Source: Mesobacterium pallidum
GTDB lineage: Bacteria > Pseudomonadota > Alphaproteobacteria > Rhodobacterales > Rhodobacteraceae
Direction: 5' to 3'
Assembly (NCBI RefSeq): GCF_019966535.1
Contig: NZ_JAIMID010000016.1
Span: forward strand, 84,624-148,623
Length of the DNA: 64,000 nt
Shown here: piece after piece, positions 60,304-64,000 of the stretch
Numbering within the stretch: position 1 is the first letter of the stretch
Layout: each line of letters starts with the position of its first letter
Program-made: the position numbers and the translations under genes
The notes under the pieces: generated by a model
What the model was told of the DNA's origin: nothing
The model's database searches: none
What the model saw: only the letters and a program-made list of their open reading frames with translations

Positions 60304-61812
60304 ATGTCCCTTTCGATGCAGATCCTCGAGATCCTGGTCCTTGTCTTCGTCGCGGCAGTTGCGCTGCTGCTGCTGACGGCGCTGACCTTCTTCATCGTGG
60401 ACCGGTCGCAGCACAGCGACGCGATCCGGCGCAACTACCCGGTCATCGGGCGGTTCCGGCACCTGTTCTCGTCGCTCGGCGAATTCTTCCGGCAGTATTT
60501 CTTTGCCATGGACCGCGAGGAGATGCCCTTCAACCGCGCGCAGCGGGACTGGGTCGAGCGGGCCGGCAAGGGCAAGACGAACACGGTCGCCTTCGGCTCG
60601 ACCCGGGGTTTGAACATCGTGGGCACGCCGCTGTTCGTGAACTCGGCCTTTCCGCCGCTGCAGGACCAATATGCCAAGACCGAACCGCTGGTGGTCGGAC
60701 CGGACACGCGCACGCCCTACCTCGCGCCGTCGATCTTCAACATCTCGGGGATGAGCTATGGCGCGCTGTCCCAGCCGGCCGTGCGGGCGCTTAGCCGCGG
60801 GGCGGCCAAGGCGGGCATCTGGATCAACACCGGCGAAGGAGGGCTGGCCCCGCATCACGAGGAAGGCGGCTGCGACATCGTCTTCCAGATCGGCACGGCC
60901 AAGTACGGCGTGCGCAACGACCAGGGCGGGCTCGACGACGACAAGCTGCGCGCCATTGCCGAGAAACCCCATGTGCGCATGTTCGAGGTCAAGATCGCCC
61001 AGGGCGCCAAGCCCGGCAAGGGCGGCATCCTGCCCGGATCGAAAGTGACCGAGGAAATCGCGCGCGTGCGGCATATCCCGGTGGGCAAAGACAGCATCTC
61101 GCCCAACCGGCACCCGGAGACCTACGACTTCCCCTCGCTGCTGGCCTTCGTCGCTCACGTGCGTGAAGTGACGGGCAAGCCGACGGGCATCAAGACCGTG
61201 ATGGGCGACAAGGCCGGTATCCGGGGCCTGTTCGAAGAGATCGCGCGGCAGGGGCCGGACTCCGCCCCCGATTTCATCACTCTTGATGGCGGCGAAGGCG
61301 GCACCGGCGCCGCGCCCATGCCGCTGATCGACCTTGTCGGCATGTCGATCCGCGAGGCGCTGCCCCGCCTCGTCGACCTGCGCGACGAGTTCGGGCTGCA
61401 CGACCGCATCCGCATCATCGCCAGCGGCAAGCTGATCAACCCCGGTGACGTGGCCTGGGCCATCGCCGCGGGGGCCGACTTTGTCACCTCGGCGCGCGGC
61501 TTCATGTTCTCGCTGGGCTGCATCCAGGCAATGAAGTGCAACCGCAACACCTGCCCGACCGGGATCACCACGCATGATCCCCATTACCAGCGTGGCCTCG
61601 TGGTCGAGGACAAGGAGGTGAAGGTCGCCCGCTACGCCGACCAGATCCGCGAAGAGCTCGAGACCATCGCCCATTCCGTCGGCGTGGCCGAGCCGCGCAT
61701 GATGCGGCGCAACCACGTGCGCATCGTGCAGGACAATTCCGAATCCATCCTGATGAGCGACCTCTTCCCCCCGGTCCACCCGCAGGACGCGGTCACGTTG
61801 CAGGCCACCTGA
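60304..61812 (+). CDS. FMN-binding glutamate synthase family protein
   Basis: This is a 502 aa membrane-anchored protein related to the synthase domain of glutamate synthase. An N-terminal membrane span (EILVLVFVAAVALLLLTALT) precedes the catalytic barrel (NISGMSYGALSQPAVRALSR; NTGEGGLAPHH; TLDGGEGGTGAAPM). A 3Fe-4S-type cysteine set is visible in GCIQAMKCNRNTCPTGITT. It has no amidotransferase domain. The reaction of these stand-alone members is not established. Confidence 0.9.
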   Translation: MSLSMQILEILVLVFVAAVALLLLTALTFFIVDRSQHSDAIRRNYPVIGRFRHLFSSLGEFFRQYFFAMDREEMPFNRAQRDWVERAGKGKTNTVAFGSTRGLNIVGTPLFVNSAFPPLQDQYAKTEPLVVGPDTRTPYLAPSIFNISGMSYGALSQPAVRALSRGAAKAGIWINTGEGGLAPHHEEGGCDIVFQIGTAKYGVRNDQGGLDDDKLRAIAEKPHVRMFEVKIAQGAKPGKGGILPGSKVTEEIARVRHIPVGKDSISPNRHPETYDFPSLLAFVAHVREVTGKPTGIKTVMGDKAGIRGLFEEIARQGPDSAPDFITLDGGEGGTGAAPMPLIDLVGMSIREALPRLVDLRDEFGLHDRIRIIASGKLINPGDVAWAIAAGADFVTSARGFMFSLGCIQAMKCNRNTCPTGITTHDPHYQRGLVVEDKEVKVARYADQIREELETIAHSVGVAEPRMMRRNHVRIVQDNSESILMSDLFPPVHPQDAVTLQAT

Positions 61813-61939
61813 CCGATGCGCGGGCAGGGCGGGGAATGTTTCAAGCCCCTGCCGCCATCGTGACAGGACGTTTGTTGGCCGATGGCGGCCTCTCCTCTAC
61901 CTATTGGGTCAACACACCCGAACGGACCGGAGGATCCAG

Positions 61940-62842
61940 ATGGCCTATCGCTGGAAGAACGACCTGCGCGACTGCGATGTCACGCCCGAAGCGCATTTCC
62001 TGAACCGCCGCCAGATCATTGCCGGGGCCGGGGCGCTGGGCCTCGGGTCGATCCTGGGGCAGGGGGCGATGGCGCAGGGGCTCGAGCCCAATGCCTTCGA
62101 GGACATCACCAGCTACTGCAACTACTATGAGTTCGGCACCGGCAAGGATGACCCGTCCAGGAATGCCGGCGCGCTGACGACCTCCCCCTGGTCGGTCAAG
62201 ATCGACGGCATGGTCGACAAGCCCGGCGACTATGCCTTCGAGGACATCCAGAAGGCCATGAGCACCGAGGAGCGCATCTACCGCTTCCGCTGTGTCGAGG
62301 CCTGGTCGATGGTCGTGCCCTGGAACGGGTTCGAACTGGCCGACCTGCTGAACATGGCCGGGGTGAAGTCCTCGGCCAAGTACGTCGCCTTTCAAACTGC
62401 CCTGCGTCCGGACGAGATGCCGGGCGTCCGGTTCCCCGTGCTCGACTGGCCCTATGTCGAAGGGCTGAGGATGGACGAGGCGATGCATCCGCTGACCTTC
62501 GTCGCCACGGGCATCTACGGCCGCGACATCCCGAACCAGAACGGCGCGCCGCTGCGGCTGGTGGTGCCGTGGAAGTATGGCTTCAAGTCGATCAAGTCGA
62601 TCGTGCGGATCACCCTGACCGACCGCGAGCCGCCCACCGCCTGGAACAAGGCGAACCCGCGCGAATACGGCTTCTACAGCAACGTGAACCCCGAGGTGGA
62701 TCACCCGCGCTGGAGCCAGGCCACCGAACGGGTGATCGGCGGCGGCTTCTTTGCCAAGAAGCAGCCCACGCAGAAGTTCAACGGCTATGGCGAAGAGGTG
62801 GCGAGCCTCTATGCCGGCATGGACCTTAAAAAGAACTTCTGA
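61940..62842 (+). CDS. msrP: protein-methionine-sulfoxide reductase catalytic subunit MsrP
   Basis: This 300 aa molybdopterin enzyme repairs oxidised methionine in periplasmic proteins. A Tat-type signal has the twin arginine (LNRRQIIAGAGALGLGS). The molybdenum ligand is Cys118 in YRFRCVEAWSMVVPWNG; RLVVPWKYGFKSIKSI and WNKANPREYGFYSNVNP are also typical. GGAGGATCC precedes ATG 61940. It shares one base with msrQ. Confidence 0.94.
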   Translation: MAYRWKNDLRDCDVTPEAHFLNRRQIIAGAGALGLGSILGQGAMAQGLEPNAFEDITSYCNYYEFGTGKDDPSRNAGALTTSPWSVKIDGMVDKPGDYAFEDIQKAMSTEERIYRFRCVEAWSMVVPWNGFELADLLNMAGVKSSAKYVAFQTALRPDEMPGVRFPVLDWPYVEGLRMDEAMHPLTFVATGIYGRDIPNQNGAPLRLVVPWKYGFKSIKSIVRITLTDREPPTAWNKANPREYGFYSNVNPEVDHPRWSQATERVIGGGFFAKKQPTQKFNGYGEEVASLYAGMDLKKNF

Positions 62843-63450
62843 TGCTGGCCGACACGATCAACCGCGCCGCGCGCCGCGTGCCCGCCTGGCCCATCTATAT
62901 ACTGGGTCTCATCCCCTTCGGCTGGTGGGTCTACCTGGGCGCCACCGGCGGGCTCGGCGCCGAGCCGGTCGAGGCGCTGGAGCATGAGCTGGGCGAGTTT
63001 GCCCTCAAGCTGCTGATCGTGGTGCTGGCGATCACGCCGCTGATGCGGCTGGCGCGCGTGAACCTGGTCAAGTACCGCCGGGCGTTGGGCATCATGACAT
63101 ATGTCTATGTCATGCTGCACTTCGCGGTGTGGCTGGTGCTCGACGTGCAGATCCTGTCCGAGGTCTGGGCCGATATCGTCAAGCGCCCGTATGTGACCGT
63201 CGGCTTCGTGGCGATGCTGCTGATGACGCCGCTGGCGCTGACCTCGAACAACTGGTCGATCCGCAAGCTGGGGCCGCGCTGGCGCAAGCTGCACAAGCTG
63301 ACCTACCCGGTGGCCGTGCTGGGGGCGCTGCACTTCGTCATGCTGCGGAAGGGCTTCCAGCTCGAGCCGCTCATATACATGGCGATCATCCTGGGCCTTG
63401 TCGGGCTGCGCTACCTGCCGAAACCGGGGCGGCGAGTTGCCCGGGCCTAA
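62842..63450 (+). CDS. msrQ: MsrPQ heme-binding membrane subunit MsrQ
   Basis: This is a 202 aa inner-membrane b-type cytochrome that passes electrons from the quinone pool to MsrP. About six membrane spans are visible (YILGLIPFGWWVYLGATGG; YVYVMLHFAVWLVLD; AVLGALHFVMLRKGF), with histidines for heme ligation in MLHFAV and ALHFVM. ATG 62842 overlaps the msrP stop (TGATG). A strong terminator follows the stop by 24 bp. Confidence 0.93.
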   Translation: MLADTINRAARRVPAWPIYILGLIPFGWWVYLGATGGLGAEPVEALEHELGEFALKLLIVVLAITPLMRLARVNLVKYRRALGIMTYVYVMLHFAVWLVLDVQILSEVWADIVKRPYVTVGFVAMLLMTPLALTSNNWSIRKLGPRWRKLHKLTYPVAVLGALHFVMLRKGFQLEPLIYMAIILGLVGLRYLPKPGRRVARA

Positions 63451-63474
63451 TAACGAGCCGGACATTCGAATTCT

Positions 63475-63509
63475 ACGGGGAGCGATTCACTGAATCGCTC
63501 CCCGTTTTC
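63475..63509 (+). terminator. intrinsic terminator after msrPQ
   Basis: ACGGGGAGCGATTCA and TGAATCGCTCCCCGT are perfect inverted repeats over 15 bp, followed by TTTT. Two GANTC sites lie in the stem. Confidence 0.88.
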
Positions 63510-63677
63510 GTTCCGGGTCGCGAATTTCGGGGGCGAGTCGCTTTTTCTGCCCCGAACCGACTCGGACTCGCGACTGAATCGGAGGGGCGAGTCACCCGAG
63601 TCTGGCCGATTTTGTGGATAACCCTGTGGGTATGTCATGATGTTGTCACCTTGGGTGGTTCAGGGTGCGGATGACTC
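63484..63677. promoter_or_regulatory. GANTC (CcrM) cluster with a perfect DnaA box
   Basis: GANTC occurs nine times: 63484, 63492, 63535, 63559, 63565, 63576, 63589, 63598 and 63673 (first base given). TGTGGATAA at 63613-63621 is the reverse complement of the perfect DnaA box TTATCCACA. CcrM methylation and DnaA control replication and cell-cycle genes in alphaproteobacteria. A replication origin edge or a cell-cycle promoter are possible meanings; neither is proved here. Confidence 0.55.
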
Positions 63678-64000
63678 GCTTTGATAGCGCCGCCGTTAAC
63701 GCTGCCATCGTCCCGTTGGTGCAGAAAATCACGCAAAGTTATTACGTGAATTCAATGCGTTGCGTGATAATCAGAGAAAAATCGCAAGAGACCCGATTTT
63801 TCCGCTTGCGGGTCCGCACCCCTAACCGTAAAAGCCCCCTCACCGGCGGCGCTGAGGCGCAGACGGGGCGGCCCACCGGGGCGCACGAGACGGAGCCAGC
63901 GAGACGCTGGCGAGGTTGAGGGTAAGACGGTGGGTTGAACAAATCAGAGGTAATGACGGGCGGGCGCGCCGAGAAGTTAGGGCGCATCGGTCTGGTTTTT
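63678..64000. other. end of window, no gene seen
   Basis: These 323 bases hold no convincing coding frame on either strand. An AT-rich part (about 63725-63800) with several short TTATTACGTG and CGTGATAATC-type stretches follows the GANTC/DnaA region. The window ends inside this stretch, so a gene may begin just beyond it. Confidence 0.4.

Overview
The window looks like a piece of a roseobacter-type alphaproteobacterial chromosome (Rhodobacteraceae). The signs are high GC, a petP-petR regulator pair, an MsrP/MsrQ repair pair, a RutR-type pyrimidine regulon, polyamine-type ABC genes, several RTX proteins and the family's usual intergenic hairpins. This assignment comes from gene content only. 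The species cannot be named from the sequence.

Layout: 0.6-12.3 kb is a complete reductive pyrimidine degradation locus. It holds PreT/PreA, a RutR-like TetR regulator, beta-ureidopropionase, dihydropyrimidinase and an NMT1/THI5-type ABC importer. RutR-like operators lie in front of preT and between the regulator and the ureidopropionase gene. A lower-GC membrane-protein gene of unknown function sits in the middle of the importer part. 12.3-17.8 kb carries an enoyl-CoA hydratase, a YcaQ-family glycosylase, a LacI regulator and a chemoreceptor.

17.95-28.80 kb is a 10.85 kb integrated element in the 3' end of tRNA-Arg(CCT), bounded by 13-bp direct repeats. It encodes an integrase, an excisionase-like protein, a lambda-type DNA packaging and head set (small and large terminase, portal, a fused prohead protease/major capsid protein, DUF2190 and two head-tail connectors) and an XRE regulator with a palindromic operator. 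I find no tail, lysis or replication gene. That composition fits a capsid-forming satellite (cf-PICI-like) or a strongly reduced prophage, and it is the best candidate for an undescribed system here.

28.8-33.3 kb holds rmuC-mutL and an MBL hydrolase with a rhodanese. 33.4-43.1 kb is a divergent catabolic module: an ArgE-like deacylase and a DoeA-like M24 hydrolase on one side, and a class III aminotransferase plus a PotABCD-type importer on the other. 43.1-52.8 kb is mostly housekeeping and stress genes (rlmJ, ohrR/ohr, ilvE, petP/petR, pyrF, a BNR-repeat protein, clpB with an RpoH-like promoter), including a 5 x 23 bp tandem repeat upstream of pyrF.

52.9-59.3 kb holds four consecutive RTX calcium-binding proteins, probably type I secretion substrates, with no secretion genes beside them. 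59.7-63.5 kb carries DUF302, an FMN-binding glutamate synthase-like protein and msrPQ. The last 550 bases have no convincing gene, but they contain nine GANTC (CcrM) sites within 194 bp and a perfect DnaA box, which suggests a replication- or cell-cycle-linked regulatory region.
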